Assembly (NCBI GenBank): GCA_903906695.1
Contig: CAIVLG010000266.1
Span: 1 to 37,433, forward strand
From: an uncultured beta proteobacterium
GTDB taxonomy: Bacteria > Pseudomonadota > Gammaproteobacteria > Burkholderiales > Burkholderiaceae_C
DNA: 37,433 nt
Direction: 5' to 3'
The notes below the pieces were generated by a model. The model had not been told where the DNA came from. It saw nothing but the letters and a program-made list of their open reading frames with translations, and did not search any database. Positions 6,975 to 16,491 of this stretch are shown here, piece by piece. Position 1 is the first letter of the stretch. Each line of letters starts with the position of its first letter. The position numbers and the translations under genes are program-made.

Positions 6975-8900
6975 TCAGACAACAGACTTGTTAGTGATAT
7001 CGGCGGCGATTATTTGCACGAATGCATCGAGGGACATCACACCGAGGTCTTGACCACCCCGGGCGCGCACTGCAACGGTACCTGCCGCCTTCTCCTTATC
7101 GCCAACGACCAGGATATAGGGCAACTTCTGCATTGAATGCTCTCGTATTTTATACGTAATTTTCTCGTTTCTGAGGTCCGTCACCGCCCTAAGCTCTTGA
7201 TTTGGCAGTGCATTCTTCAATTTTTCGACAATTTCACGACAGTAATCCCCATGCGCATCGGTGATATTGAGCACTGCCAATTGCACCGGTGCCAACCAGG
7301 TCGGCAGTGCGCCGGCGCTTTCCTCAATCAAAATTCCGATGAAACGCTCCAGGCTCCCAACAATGGCACGGTGCAACATAACGGGTCTATAGCGCGCACC
7401 ATCCTCACCCACATACTCGGCGTCCAGCCGTTCCGTCATGAAGAAGTCGACCTGCATCGTGCCGCACTGCCATTGACGGCCCAGCGCATCCTTCAGCGTG
7501 TATTCAATCTTCGGCCCGTAGAAGGCACCCTCGCCGGGTGTGATTTCAAATTCGCAACCGGACAGGCGCAGACTCTCCATCAACGCGTGCTCAGCCTTGT
7601 CCCAACTCTCCTCGGACCCAATGCGCTTGTCAGGTCGGGTCGCAATCTTGTAAATGATCTGCTTGAAGCCGAAGTCGTCATAAACTTTCTGCAACAGAGC
7701 GGTGTAGTTCGCGCACTCCTGCAGGATCTGATCTTCGGTACAGAAGATGTGGCCATCGTCCTGCGTGAAACCGCGCACGCGCATGATGCCGTGCAAACCA
7801 CCGGACGGCTCGTTGCGGTGGCACTGGCCAAACTCGCCATAGCGCAGAGGCAGATCACGGTAACTCTTGATGCCCTGCTTGAAGATCAGAATGTGCCCCG
7901 GACAGTTCATAGGCTTCAAGGCATATTCACGCTTTTCAGACTCCGTCGTGAACATGTTCTCGCGGTATTTTTCCCAATGACCGGTTTTTTCCCACAAGGA
8001 CTTGTCAATGATCTGAGGGCCTTTGACTTCGAGATAGCCGTTGTCACGGTAGACCTGGCGCATGTACTGCTCGACTTTCTGCCACAAGGTCCAGCCTTTG
8101 GGGTGCCAGAACACAAGGCCCGGAGCATGGTCGTCGATATGAAACAGGTCAAGTTCACGCCCAAGTTTGCGATGGTCCCGTTTCTCGGCCTCTTCAAGCA
8201 TCGTCAAATGCTGCTGCAATTCATCCTTGGTCGCCCAGGCGGTACCGTAGATTCGCTGCAACATTTCATTGCGATGATCGCCGCGCCAATAGGCGCCTGC
8301 CAACTTCATCAACTTGAAGAACTTCAATTTGCCGGTGCTAGGCACATGCGGACCCCGACAAAGATCCTCAAAGCGGCCTTCGCGGTACAAAGATACATCT
8401 TCGTTCGCAGGAATACTGGCGATGATTTCAGCTTTGTAATGCTCTCCCAAGCCCTTGAAGAAGGCCACCGCCTCATCCCTGGCTAAGACCCGCCTCGTCA
8501 CGGTTTCATCTCTTGCCGCAAGTTCGACCATCTTGTTCTCGATCGCCGCCAAATCGTCCAGCGTGAATGGACGCTTGTAGGAAAAGTCGTAGAAGAAGCC
8601 ATGCTCGATGACCGGGCCGATGGTGACCTGTGCATCGGGAAAAAGCTCCTTGACGGCGTAGGCAAGCAAATGCGCGGTGGAATGACGAATAAGCTCCAAT
8701 CCAGTCGCATCCTTGGCTGTGACAATAGACAAGGCAGTGTCAGCTTCGATCAGGTAACTCGTATCGACCACCTTGCCGTCAACTTTGCCGGCCAGTGCAG
8801 CCCTGGCCAGGCCGGCACCGATGGATGCTGCCACTTCGGCCACTTTCACCGGACCTGGATAGTCGCGATTGGAACCGTCAGGAAGTGTGATTTGGATCAT
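6975..8900 (-). CDS. thrS: Threonine--tRNA ligase
   Basis: Charges tRNA-Thr in the cytoplasm. The 641 residues match the usual bacterial length (~640). Domains in order are the N-terminal TGS domain ([16 protein letters not shown]), then the editing domain with its HxxxH metal/active-site motif ([17 protein letters not shown] near residue 73). The class II core follows with [15 protein letters not shown], motif 2 ([18 protein letters not shown]) and motif 3 near the end of the core ([13 protein letters not shown]). The C-terminal anticodon-binding domain contains [24 protein letters not shown] chose the ATG at 8900 because the TGS domain starts there. A start 30 codons further up is possible but adds unrelated residues. 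No clear Shine-Dalgarno is visible, and no threonine operator-like fold was recognised. It heads the thrS-infC-rpmI-rplT operon. Confidence 0.97.
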   Translation of the reverse strand: MIQITLPDGSNRDYPGPVKVAEVAASIGAGLARAALAGKVDGKVVDTSYLIEADTALSIVTAKDATGLELIRHSTAHLLAYAVKELFPDAQVTIGPVIEHGFFYDFSYKRPFTLDDLAAIENKMVELAARDETVTRRVLARDEAVAFFKGLGEHYKAEIIASIPANEDVSLYREGRFEDLCRGPHVPSTGKLKFFKLMKLAGAYWRGDHRNEMLQRIYGTAWATKDELQQHLTMLEEAEKRDHRKLGRELDLFHIDDHAPGLVFWHPKGWTLWQKVEQYMRQVYRDNGYLEVKGPQIIDKSLWEKTGHWEKYRENMFTTESEKREYALKPMNCPGHILIFKQGIKSYRDLPLRYGEFGQCHRNEPSGGLHGIMRVRGFTQDDGHIFCTEDQILQECANYTALLQKVYDDFGFKQIIYKIATRPDKRIGSEESWDKAEHALMESLRLSGCEFEITPGEGAFYGPKIEYTLKDALGRQWQCGTMQVDFFMTERLDAEYVGEDGARYRPVMLHRAIVGSLERFIGILIEESAGALPTWLAPVQLAVLNITDAHGDYCREIVEKLKNALPNQELRAVTDLRNEKITYKIREHSMQKLPYILVVGDKEKAAGTVAVRARGGQDLGVMSLDAFVQIIAADITNKSVV

Positions 8901-8974
8901 GGTGCAAATAATCGGTTGAGGACAGAACTGGCTCGCTTCGCGTAGCTGCCGTCTGTCCCACAAGGTTTCAAAAC

Positions 8975-8997
8975 AAAAAAGCGCGGACAAGCCGCGC
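8975..8997 (-). terminator. Terminator of aceA
   Basis: GCGCGG (8981-8986) and CCGCGC (8992-8997) form a GC-only stem around a 5-base loop, followed on the minus strand by six T (8980-8975). It lies 60 bases after the aceA stop, before thrS. Confidence 0.8.
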
Positions 8998-9056
8998 CTT
9001 GGTAGCTGGGAGCCGGTACGGGCGGATTTTACGCCGCACCGACCCTGCCGGACCGC

Positions 9057-10376
9057 TCAGTGAAACTGCTCTTCCTCGGTCGAGCCAGTCAGTGCAGTGA
9101 CGCTGGACTTGCCACCCTGAATTGCCGTTGTGACTTCGTCAAAGTAACCGGTGCCCACTTCCTGCTGATGGGAGACGAAGGTGTAGCCCCGATCGCGCGC
9201 CGCGAATTCGGGCTCCTGCAGCCTCTCCACATACGCTGTCATGCCACGTTGCACATAGTCTTGCGCCAAGTCGAACATATGAAACCACATGGAGTGAATG
9301 CCAGCCAGCGTGATGAACTGATACTTGTAACCCATGGCGCCAAGTTCCCGCTGAAACTTTGCAATGGTCGCGTCATCCAGGTTCTTCTTCCAGTTGAACG
9401 AGGGCGAGCAGTTGTAGGCCAGCAGTTTGCCCGGATGAACTTTATGCACGCCGTCGGCAAACTTGCGCGCAAATTCGAGGTCCGGTGTGCCGGTCTCGCA
9501 CCACACCAGATCGGCGTAATCGGCGTAGGCGACAGAGCGCGCAACAGCCTGGTCAAGTCCCTTGCGGGTTTTGTAAAAGCCCTCAGCAGTGCGTTCACCG
9601 GTCAGGAACGGCTTGTCGATGGCGTCGTAGTCGCTGGTCAGCAGATCGGCTGCTTCCGCATCGGTGCGAGCGATCACCAGGGTCGGTACGCCGCAAACGT
9701 CGGCCGCCATACGCGCGGCAATCAGTTTTTGACAAGCTTCAGCGGTAGGCACCAGCACCTTGCCGCCCATGTGGCCACATTTCTTGACCGACGCCAACTG
9801 GTCTTCCCAATGCACGCCAGCGGCACCGGCCTTGATCATGTTCTTCATCAGCTCGAACGCGTTCAGCACACCGCCAAAACCGGCCTCTGCGTCAGCCACA
9901 ATCGGCGCAAAGTTATCTATATAGCCAGCGTCGCCAGCATCAATGCCTTTGGAATGCTGAATCTCATCGGCGCGACGGAATGTGTTGTTGATGCGCTCGA
10001 CAACTTTCGGCACCGAGTCCACCGAGTACAGGGATTGATCCGGGTACATGGACAACGAAGAGTTGTTGTCGGCAGCGACTTGCCAGCCCGAAAGGTAAAT
10101 CGCCTTCACTCCGGCCTTGACTTGTTGCATGGCCTGTCCTCCGGTCAGTGCGCCCAGGCAATTGACATAAGGCTCTGTGTTCACCGAATGCCAGAGTTTT
10201 TCGGCACCACGACGGGCCAGCGTGTACTCAATCGGAAAGGAACCGCGCAGACGCACCACGTCGGCGGCGCTGTAGCCGCGCTTGATACCTTTCCAGCGCG
10301 GATTGGTGGCCCAATCTCTTTCCAGCGCAGCAATTTGCTGCTCGCGACTCATTTGTTCGGTAAGGGTTTGAGGCAT
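9057..10376 (-). CDS. aceA: Isocitrate lyase
   Basis: Splits isocitrate into glyoxylate and succinate, the first step of the glyoxylate shunt used for growth on acetate or fatty acids. The catalytic-loop signature KKCGHMGGK is intact, with the active-site cysteine at about residue 200. Substrate and metal-binding stretches are seen as [44 protein letters not shown] and [12 protein letters not shown]. At 439 residues it is close to E. coli AceA (434), the short type, rather than the longer ICL2. The ATG at 10376 has AGGAG 8 bases upstream; a GTG three codons earlier lies inside that site. No malate synthase or isocitrate dehydrogenase kinase is adjacent. The promoter region upstream holds paired palindromes, so repression by a sensor of carbon source is likely. 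Confidence 0.97.
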   Translation of the reverse strand: MPQTLTEQMSREQQIAALERDWATNPRWKGIKRGYSAADVVRLRGSFPIEYTLARRGAEKLWHSVNTEPYVNCLGALTGGQAMQQVKAGVKAIYLSGWQVAADNNSSLSMYPDQSLYSVDSVPKVVERINNTFRRADEIQHSKGIDAGDAGYIDNFAPIVADAEAGFGGVLNAFELMKNMIKAGAAGVHWEDQLASVKKCGHMGGKVLVPTAEACQKLIAARMAADVCGVPTLVIARTDAEAADLLTSDYDAIDKPFLTGERTAEGFYKTRKGLDQAVARSVAYADYADLVWCETGTPDLEFARKFADGVHKVHPGKLLAYNCSPSFNWKKNLDDATIAKFQRELGAMGYKYQFITLAGIHSMWFHMFDLAQDYVQRGMTAYVERLQEPEFAARDRGYTFVSHQQEVGTGYFDEVTTAIQGGKSSVTALTGSTEEEQFH

Positions 10377-10453
10377 GAAATTCACTCCTAAGGTTGATTG
10401 AAACTGTCTGCACCCGCCCTCACGGAATTGGGTGCCGATGGTTTTATTTTAGG

Positions 10454-10519
10454 TCTTATATAAGAGTTGGTCTTATCTTATGTCTTATACAAGATATAAA
10501 TTAAACTGTTTAAAATCAA
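10454..10519 (-). promoter_or_regulatory. aceA promoter with two TCTTATATAAGA-type operators
   Basis: A sigma-70-like promoter can be drawn on the minus strand: -35 TTGATT (10519-10514), a 17-base spacer, and -10 TATCTT (10496-10491). The perfect palindrome TCTTATATAAGA lies at 10454-10465. A near-identical one, TCTTATACAAGA, lies at 10483-10494 and overlaps the -10 box. Their centres are 29 bp apart, and an extra half-site TCTTAT sits between them at 10471-10476. This is the layout of cooperative repressor binding. The regulator is not encoded nearby and I cannot name it. The rest of 10377-10767 shows no gene. Confidence 0.6.
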
Positions 10520-10744
10520 TCGGTTAAACAAACAATTCCGCATTTTGAAATGATTTTCTCTGATTTGATAAGATTTGACGCAACGCAACATTCCATTTTT
10601 TGTCAATGGAAAAGCGTTTTCACTATATGGCATTACTCGGCGCGCCCACTTACGTCCGGGCACTAAGGATCAAGCGCGACACCGCACTCCTAGTCGAACT
10701 CAGACCGGGCTGCCGACTCGAAACCAGGCGGTCCAGATTAGCTG

Positions 10745-10758
10745 CCCCGCGTGCGGGG
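10745..10758. other. GC-rich hairpin after the porin-like gene
   Basis: CCCCGC (10745-10750) pairs with GCGGGG (10753-10758), leaving two unpaired bases. It lies just past the stop of the outer-membrane protein gene, but no T-run follows on the minus strand, so it is at best a weak or factor-assisted terminator. Confidence 0.3.
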
Positions 10759-10767
10759 TCGGGATGC

Positions 10768-12204
10768 TCAGAAGTTTACGATGGTCTGCAGACCGAAGAC
10801 GTCGTTGTTCTTGCGGTAGGTCTGGTCACCGTAATAGTAGAACGCCGCAGTGGTGGCATGGTCGTGACGATACTCAAGCCGCAATGCGGCATTGGTAGTC
10901 ATCCGATAGGTCGTCGCCAATGACAGTGAATACCGGTTCGCTCCGACATTCGGGTCATAGTTGGGATCATTTGGATCACCCCGGCCGAAGCCGTTGATAC
11001 GATCATCTGTACCGATGTTGAAGGTGCCGCCACCATTCTTCTCGTTGTTCAGGTAATCGGCCCGGGCTGCCAATGTCAGTCTGGGTAGCACACGTTGCGA
11101 AACCAAGGCCGACACCCCCCACCACTGCGCATCGCCGATTCCATTCAGAGCAGCGTTGGCCTGACGACCGACGGTGAACTGGAGGTTGCCGTTAAAGTTG
11201 CCTTTGGTGTAGTTGCCGTCGATTTCGAATTGATCCAGGCGGCTGGTACCGCCATTGACCCAGTTGGTCACCTGGCCCTCGTAGCCAGTGAATTCAAAAC
11301 CCCAGAATTCGTTATGAGCATAGGTCACGTTGTAGATGAGGGCAGGACTCCTGGTGGCTCCTGTGCCGCAAGCCGAGCCGCCGGCGCCGACCGGTGTCAC
11401 GGGGCAGTCATTGCGGGCCGAGTTGAAGTTGGCCAGTATCAGTTTGGTCTCCCATGGGCCGCGCGTAATGTCCAAGCCCACACCGGTATAAATGGTGGCC
11501 GCCGCGAAGTCATAAAGCATGTTTTTGGTGATGAAGTATTCCCCAGCACTCGGATAAAGCAAGTTGGAGCTCAGGCTGTTGGCACCAACAAAGGTGTTCA
11601 GGTAGGGCTCGTAGCCGGAGACATCAGGCATCTGCCCAACGATCAAACGCGTCTGCGAATCCGACAGCGGAATCGAGGCGGTTGCCTCATGCACAATGTT
11701 GCTGAAGTTGTAGCCCGAGCCCGCGCTCTTGCTCGGTGCTATGGTCAGACGGAACTTGGTGCCGCCGTCGTCGATCTCCTTTTGGATATCCAGATAGGCC
11801 ATGCCAAAGTAGGAGTTGTCGTAGGAGTAGACCTCGCCGCTACCGTTGGTATTGGTAAGGTTGTTCATGAAGGCAAACGACGAGGTGCCCTTGGCGCGGT
11901 TGTACATATAGACCGGATCAATGCCGCCGCTGAAGCGCAGGCCCCTGAAGCCAGCGGTGGCTTGCTGGTCCTGCATGGCCTCGACCTTGACCCTCACTTG
12001 ATTGAACTCGTCGGGATCCACCACAGGCACAGGAACTTGAGCGGAGACGGGCGCAGTGGCACCGCGGGTCATCAAGGCCTTGAGTTGATTGACCTCAGCC
12101 TTCAAAGCTTCTATCTGTCTCTGCAATTCCGCGTTGCTCTGGGCAAAGGCCAACATCGGGAACGCCAGCGTGACTGCGATCGCGATTTCATTGATCTTCT
12201 TCAT
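10768..12204 (-). CDS. Outer-membrane beta-barrel protein, porin-like (DUF3138-like)
   Basis: The ATG at 12204 follows AGGATCGGTT and opens a signal peptide (MKKINEIAIAVTLAFPMLAFA, cut near AFA-QS). About 25 residues of coiled-coil-like sequence follow (NAELQRQIEALKAEVNQLKA), an arrangement known from DcaP-type and related trimeric porins. The remaining ~380 residues are rich in alternating aromatic/polar strands, and the protein ends in phenylalanine (QTIVNF), the outer-membrane insertion signature. At 478 residues its length fits a 16-18 strand barrel. From memory it resembles the DUF3138 family of Burkholderiales, whose function is not known. It follows a polyamine importer operon after a terminator, so a role in passing polyamines or organic acids across the outer membrane is conceivable but not shown. 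Confidence 0.75.
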   Translation of the reverse strand: MKKINEIAIAVTLAFPMLAFAQSNAELQRQIEALKAEVNQLKALMTRGATAPVSAQVPVPVVDPDEFNQVRVKVEAMQDQQATAGFRGLRFSGGIDPVYMYNRAKGTSSFAFMNNLTNTNGSGEVYSYDNSYFGMAYLDIQKEIDDGGTKFRLTIAPSKSAGSGYNFSNIVHEATASIPLSDSQTRLIVGQMPDVSGYEPYLNTFVGANSLSSNLLYPSAGEYFITKNMLYDFAAATIYTGVGLDITRGPWETKLILANFNSARNDCPVTPVGAGGSACGTGATRSPALIYNVTYAHNEFWGFEFTGYEGQVTNWVNGGTSRLDQFEIDGNYTKGNFNGNLQFTVGRQANAALNGIGDAQWWGVSALVSQRVLPRLTLAARADYLNNEKNGGGTFNIGTDDRINGFGRGDPNDPNYDPNVGANRYSLSLATTYRMTTNAALRLEYRHDHATTAAFYYYGDQTYRKNNDVFGLQTIVNF

Positions 12205-12255
12205 AACCGATCCTGTTTTACGACTCACTTGGTGACCGGTGTTATCCAAGCACCC

Positions 12256-12282
12256 CAAAAAAGTGCCGATCAACCATCGGCA
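12256..12282 (-). terminator. Terminator of the potFGHI-type operon
   Basis: On the minus strand TGCCGAT (12282-12276) and ATCGGCA (12270-12264) form a 7-bp stem with a 5-base loop. C and six T follow. It lies 15 bases past the stop of the last permease gene and separates the importer operon from the porin-like gene. Confidence 0.75.
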
Positions 12283-12296
12283 GCAATACTATTAAG

Positions 12297-13145
12297 CTAG
12301 GACACAAGCGCCCGACCCATCCCTTCGCGATAGGCCGCCGCCTGTTCGGCAGCACGCCTGGTTTCCTGTCGTGAGAGCCACAAGCTGCCCGCGAAGACAC
12401 CGACAGAAACCACAGCCACCGTGATCGTGGCAATTGCATTCACGGTCGGATTCAACCCAAGCCGGGCGCGAGACAGGATGACAATCGGCAGCGTGGTGGA
12501 ACCGGGTCCGGACAGAAAAGCCGTCGCTACCACATCATCGAGGGACAGCGTGAACGTCAACAACCAGGCCGAAAGAAGGGACTGCGCGATCATGGGCAGC
12601 GTCACCAGATAAAAGACCTGAAAGGGTTTGCTGCCCAGATCCATGGCGGCCTCTTCGAGCGACTTGTCCATCTCAAGCAGGCGCGACTGGATCACCACCG
12701 CCGCGTAGGCCATGCCGACCGACGTGTGACCGGCCCAGATCGTCAGAATGCCGCGATCAGGCCATCCGAACAATCGCTCGCAGAGCACAAAGAACAGCAG
12801 CAGCGACAAACCAGTGATCACTTCCGGAACCACCAGCGGCGCATTGATGAGCGCCGCAAAAGCGGTTCGACCCCAAAACTTCTTGTAGCGCACCATCGCA
12901 AATGCGGCCAGCGTGCCCAGCACAATCGAGGCCGATGCGCTCATCAGAGCCACTTTGAGCGACAGGATGAATGCATCAACCACTTCGGTGTCATGAGCTA
13001 TGACTGCGTACCAGCGAAACGTGAATCCACCCCACAGCGTCACCATCTTGGAATCGTTGAACGAGAACACGATCAACGTCACGATCGGCATATAGAGAAA
13101 GAGATAGCCAGCAAGCAACCAGGCCCTGCCAAGACGGGAAGACAT
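12297..13145 (-). CDS. potI: Polyamine ABC transporter permease (PotI-like)
   Basis: Inner-membrane subunit of a putrescine/spermidine importer, 282 residues (E. coli PotI has 281). About six hydrophobic helices are visible, starting with LLAGYLFLYMPIVTLIVFSF at residues 10-29. The FSFNDSK...WGGFTFRWY segment is typical of PotC/PotI proteins. The coupling loop for the ATPase is seen around LEEAAMDLGSKPFQVFYLVTLP (EAA motif), and SLDDVVATAFLSGPGSTTLP is a further family hallmark. It starts 2 bases after the stop of the partner permease, so the two are translationally coupled. Last gene of the spuC-linked operon, followed by a terminator. Confidence 0.93.
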   Translation of the reverse strand: MSSRLGRAWLLAGYLFLYMPIVTLIVFSFNDSKMVTLWGGFTFRWYAVIAHDTEVVDAFILSLKVALMSASASIVLGTLAAFAMVRYKKFWGRTAFAALINAPLVVPEVITGLSLLLFFVLCERLFGWPDRGILTIWAGHTSVGMAYAAVVIQSRLLEMDKSLEEAAMDLGSKPFQVFYLVTLPMIAQSLLSAWLLTFTLSLDDVVATAFLSGPGSTTLPIVILSRARLGLNPTVNAIATITVAVVSVGVFAGSLWLSRQETRRAAEQAAAYREGMGRALVS

Positions 13146-13147
13146 GT

Positions 13148-14074
13148 CTAGATCCCTCTGACGCCGCCGCTGCCGGCCTGGTACTTGTTAAAGATCGCCA
13201 GGGGCACCAGGATCAACCCGACCATGGTGACCGCGACCGCAGACGCCATCGCCCAGTCGTTGTTGCTGAAGAACTCGTCCCACAGCACGCGACCGATCAT
13301 CAGGGTGCTCGGCCCACCCAGCAGTTCCGGAATGACATACTCGCCAACACTCGGAATGAAGACCAGCATTGAGCCGGCGATGATGCCACTCTTGGACAGC
13401 GGCACGGTCACCAGCCAGAAAGTCTGCCAGGGCGTGGCGCCCAGATCCTTGGCAGCCTCGATCAAGCGCAAATCCATCTTGACCAGATTGGCGTAGAGTG
13501 GCAGGATCATGAACGGCAAATAGGCGTAGACCATGCCGACAGTCATTGAAAATGGTGTGTGCATCATCCTGATCGGCTCCTCGATCATGTGCATCCAGAT
13601 CAGAATGTTGTTGAACACGCCGTGATCATCAAGCAGGCCCTTCCAGGCGTAGACGCGCAACAGATACGAGGTCCAGAACGGCAACGAGACCAGCATCAGC
13701 AGCGCCGGACGGACGTTGGCCGGTGATCGCACCATAAAGTAGGCAAACGGATAGCCGATCACAAGACAAATCAGCGTATTTAGACTCGCGAACTTGATCG
13801 ACGACCAGTAGGTCTGGACGTAGAGCGGATCAGAGCTCAGAAAGATGAAGTTCGACAATTTGATCCTGAACTGAATCACACCATCCGCATAACCCATCAG
13901 GTCATGGAAACGGATGCCGTCGGTCTCTGAAACGCTGATCTTCAGCACCACCAGAAAGGGCACGGTAAACAGCAGAATCAGAAACAGGTAAGGAATACCG
14001 ATCACAGTGCGTGCACCCCATTTGCGGCTCGCCTCAGCGTGGGACGCGTCGCTCAAAACTCTGGAGAGATACAT
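13148..14074 (-). CDS. potH: Polyamine ABC transporter permease (PotH-like)
   Basis: First membrane subunit of the importer, 308 residues (E. coli PotH 317). After a hydrophilic N-terminus of about 25 residues, six membrane helices are predicted, the first IPYLFLILLFTVPFLVVLKI. The periplasmic loop before helix 2 has the extended form seen in PotB/PotH. The EAA coupling motif is LRLIEAAKDLGATPWQTFWL, followed by PSVGEYVIPELLGGPSTLMI, characteristic of PotH/PotB. It lies 7 bases after the ATPase gene and 2 bases before the second permease. Substrate preference cannot be read from the permease; pairing with a PotF-like binding protein suggests putrescine. Confidence 0.93.
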   Translation of the reverse strand: MYLSRVLSDASHAEASRKWGARTVIGIPYLFLILLFTVPFLVVLKISVSETDGIRFHDLMGYADGVIQFRIKLSNFIFLSSDPLYVQTYWSSIKFASLNTLICLVIGYPFAYFMVRSPANVRPALLMLVSLPFWTSYLLRVYAWKGLLDDHGVFNNILIWMHMIEEPIRMMHTPFSMTVGMVYAYLPFMILPLYANLVKMDLRLIEAAKDLGATPWQTFWLVTVPLSKSGIIAGSMLVFIPSVGEYVIPELLGGPSTLMIGRVLWDEFFSNNDWAMASAVAVTMVGLILVPLAIFNKYQAGSGGVRGI

Positions 14075-14081
14075 GACCGTC

Positions 14082-15206
14082 TCAGTGCGTCAGCACAACC
14101 AGTGATTCGGGCAGGCAACTTGCAAACACCTCGTCCCCTACTTGGAACAACTGGCCATGACGCTGTCCATGCGTGATGGCGACCTGCAGCCTGCCGCCAC
14201 CGGTCAAGGCAACCTTGTAGAGCGAGAAGCGACCGAAGTAACCGCTGTCCACAATATGGCCTGCCAGGCAGTTGTAATTGCGCTCCAGCGCTGGTTCACG
14301 TCGCAGCTCTATTTTTTCAGGGCGCAGTGCGACGCTCACGTCCATCCCCAGATTGCCGGTGATGCCGTGGCCCACGTAAAAGTTTCCCTCGGCGGTCTCG
14401 ACCACGCAGTGGTCGGGTTCATCGCCCACCAGCACGCCATCGAACAGATTGACGTTGCCTATGAAATCGGCCACAAAACGGCAGTTCGGTGTCTCGTAGA
14501 TCTCGTGTGGTTGGCCGACCTGAAGAAACGAGCCGCTGTTCATCACAGCGATCCGGTCCGCCATGGTGATGGCTTCTTCCTGGTCGTGCGTAACCAGCAC
14601 GCAGGTGACTCCGACCTTCTTGATGATGTTGTGCAACTCAAACTGAGTCTGTTCACGCAGTTTTCGATCCAGTGCCCCAAGCGGTTCGTCCAGCAACAGT
14701 AGCTTGGGGCTCTTTGCCAGACAGCGTGCCAGTGCAACCCGCTGCTGCTGCCCCCCAGACAGTTGATGCGGCTTGCGTTTTGCGTAGGGCTTGAGCTGGA
14801 CAATGTTGAGCATGGCATCGACACGCTCGGCAATTTGGTCCTTCGGCATGCGGTCCCGCTTCAAACCAAAGGCGATGTTCTCGAACACCGTGAGATGGGG
14901 GAACAAGGCGTACGACTGGAACATCATGTTGATGGTCCGCTCGTAGGGCGGCAGCTTCGATATTTCAGCGCCATCCAGATAGATATTGCCGGCGGTAGCT
15001 GTCTCGAAACCGGCAAGCATGCGCAACAGGGTGGACTTGCCACAGCCCGAGGAACCGAGCAAAGCAAAGATCTCGCCCTTGCGGATATCAATCGAAACAT
15101 CGTCAACCGCAGCGACCTCGTCAAACCGCTTGGTAAGGTGCTCAATGCTGACGAACCCCGCGCTGCCCGCGTCGCCGGTATCCTGCTTGGTCTGTGGCAT
15201 GGTCAA
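14082..15206 (-). CDS. potG: Polyamine ABC transporter ATP-binding protein (PotG-like)
   Basis: Cytoplasmic ATPase that powers the importer, 374 residues (E. coli PotG 377). Walker A is [15 protein letters not shown] at about residues 51-65. The Q-loop is [10 protein letters not shown], the ABC signature [14 protein letters not shown], Walker B LLLLDEPLGALD, and the switch histidine is in LVTHDQEEA. The C-terminal TOBE domain (after about residue 260, with VALRPEKIELRR) is the regulatory part typical of the spermidine/putrescine subfamily. It is preceded by its binding-protein gene (74-base gap) and followed by the two permeases at 7 and 2 bases. All catalytic motifs are intact. Confidence 0.95.
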   Translation of the reverse strand: MTMPQTKQDTGDAGSAGFVSIEHLTKRFDEVAAVDDVSIDIRKGEIFALLGSSGCGKSTLLRMLAGFETATAGNIYLDGAEISKLPPYERTINMMFQSYALFPHLTVFENIAFGLKRDRMPKDQIAERVDAMLNIVQLKPYAKRKPHQLSGGQQQRVALARCLAKSPKLLLLDEPLGALDRKLREQTQFELHNIIKKVGVTCVLVTHDQEEAITMADRIAVMNSGSFLQVGQPHEIYETPNCRFVADFIGNVNLFDGVLVGDEPDHCVVETAEGNFYVGHGITGNLGMDVSVALRPEKIELRREPALERNYNCLAGHIVDSGYFGRFSLYKVALTGGGRLQVAITHGQRHGQLFQVGDEVFASCLPESLVVLTH

Positions 15207-15280
15207 CCTTCTTCCCGCGGTTGTTATGCTTTATCCCGGTCGCTCAGGGTTCGGTGTGGGTGCTGGCAAAAGGGTGTAGG

Positions 15281-16411
15281 CTACAACCCGGTCTTGAAAG
15301 TCGTGTAAAGGCGGGTGCGCAGACGGCGGATGTCGCTGCTCACCGCTTCTGGCGGTACCATCGTAGCCAAATCCTGCGGGCTCATAAACACCGTCTTGTT
15401 GGCCAGCACCTCGGGTTGGATGAACTTGGCGGCGGCGGGCACCGGATTGGCGTAAAACACTTTGTTGACCAATCCAGCGTTGACCTCGGGCCGGTAGATG
15501 TAGCTGATGAACTTGTAGGCATTCTCCGGGTGCGGAGCATCGACAGGTATCGCCATCGTGTCGAAAAACATGACGGCGCCGGTCTTGGGTAGCAGCACCT
15601 GAATATTGTTGCCATTCTTGGCTTCACGGGCCCGCGCCGCTGCAATACTGATGTCGCCGTTCCAGCCGATCGCCAGGCACAGCGAGCCGCTGGCCAGATC
15701 GTTGATATAGCCGGACGACGAGAACAGGCTGATATTCGGGCGGATCTTCTCCAGCATCTTGGCTGCGGCCTGATAGTCCGCCGGGTTCTTGCTGTACGGC
15801 GGCTTGCCCAGATAACGCAGCGCCGCGGGGAATAACTCATCGCCGGAATCGAGTACGGAAATGCCGCAGGATTTGGCCTTTGCGGCATATTCCGGCTTGA
15901 ACACCAGATCCCAGGCGTTCTCGGGCATCGGCAACGCACCAAGTGCCGTCTTGAGCTTGCCACTGTTGATACCGACCGTGGTAATGCCCCACATCCATGG
16001 AACGATATGCTGATTGCCCGGGTCCATCCCCACCAGTTGCTTCATCACAAAGGGGTCCAGATGGCCGTAAGTCGTGATCTTGCTCTTGTCGAGCTTGCTG
16101 AAAAGGCCGCCCTCAATCTGGATCTTGGCCCAGTTGGAGGATGGCACCACGATGTCATAACCTGTCTTGCCAGCAACCAACTTGGCATGCAGCGTTTCAT
16201 TGCTGTCAAACGTGTCGTAGCGTACCTTGATGCCGGTCTCTTTCTGGAAGTTGGCAATAGTGTCGTCGCCGATGTAGTCCGACCAGTTGTAGATATTGAG
16301 TACTTTTTCTTCCTGAGCCAGGGCGGTACTGGCCGCCAGGCCCATCAAGCCGACGACTGCCAAACCGGCCACCAATTTGACCAAGAAAGACTTTTGACAT
16401 CTGTTACGCAA
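15281..16411 (-). CDS. potF: Polyamine-binding periplasmic protein (PotF-like), TTG start
   Basis: Captures polyamine in the periplasm and delivers it to the PotGHI complex. The best start is TTG at 16411, with AGGAG 7 bases upstream, giving 376 residues (E. coli PotF 370). An open extension further upstream lacks a ribosome-binding site. The N-terminus is a signal peptide (KSFLVKLVAGLAVVGLMGLA..., cut after ALA). The mature part begins EEKVLNIYNWSDYIGDDTI, the hallmark of PotF. Other family landmarks are FDSNETLHAKLVAGKTGYDI, VPWMWGITTVGIN and LAIGWNGDISIA. It lies 80 bases after the aminotransferase gene and heads the second importer. By similarity a putrescine-type binder is more likely than spermidine, but only binding data would settle that. 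Confidence 0.93.
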   Translation of the reverse strand: MRNRCQKSFLVKLVAGLAVVGLMGLAASTALAQEEKVLNIYNWSDYIGDDTIANFQKETGIKVRYDTFDSNETLHAKLVAGKTGYDIVVPSSNWAKIQIEGGLFSKLDKSKITTYGHLDPFVMKQLVGMDPGNQHIVPWMWGITTVGINSGKLKTALGALPMPENAWDLVFKPEYAAKAKSCGISVLDSGDELFPAALRYLGKPPYSKNPADYQAAAKMLEKIRPNISLFSSSGYINDLASGSLCLAIGWNGDISIAAARAREAKNGNNIQVLLPKTGAVMFFDTMAIPVDAPHPENAYKFISYIYRPEVNAGLVNKVFYANPVPAAAKFIQPEVLANKTVFMSPQDLATMVPPEAVSSDIRRLRTRLYTTFKTGL

Positions 16412-16491
16412 TTTCCTTCTCCTGAAAACCGAACCATTCAATGAAGACACAATGGTAATCTTTTTGTCCGGGCCTTAACCCCTAGCAACCC

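Noticed and set aside
10745-10758. Terminator of the porin-like gene
   Set aside because: The hairpin has no following T-run on the minus strand; kept only as a low-confidence hairpin.
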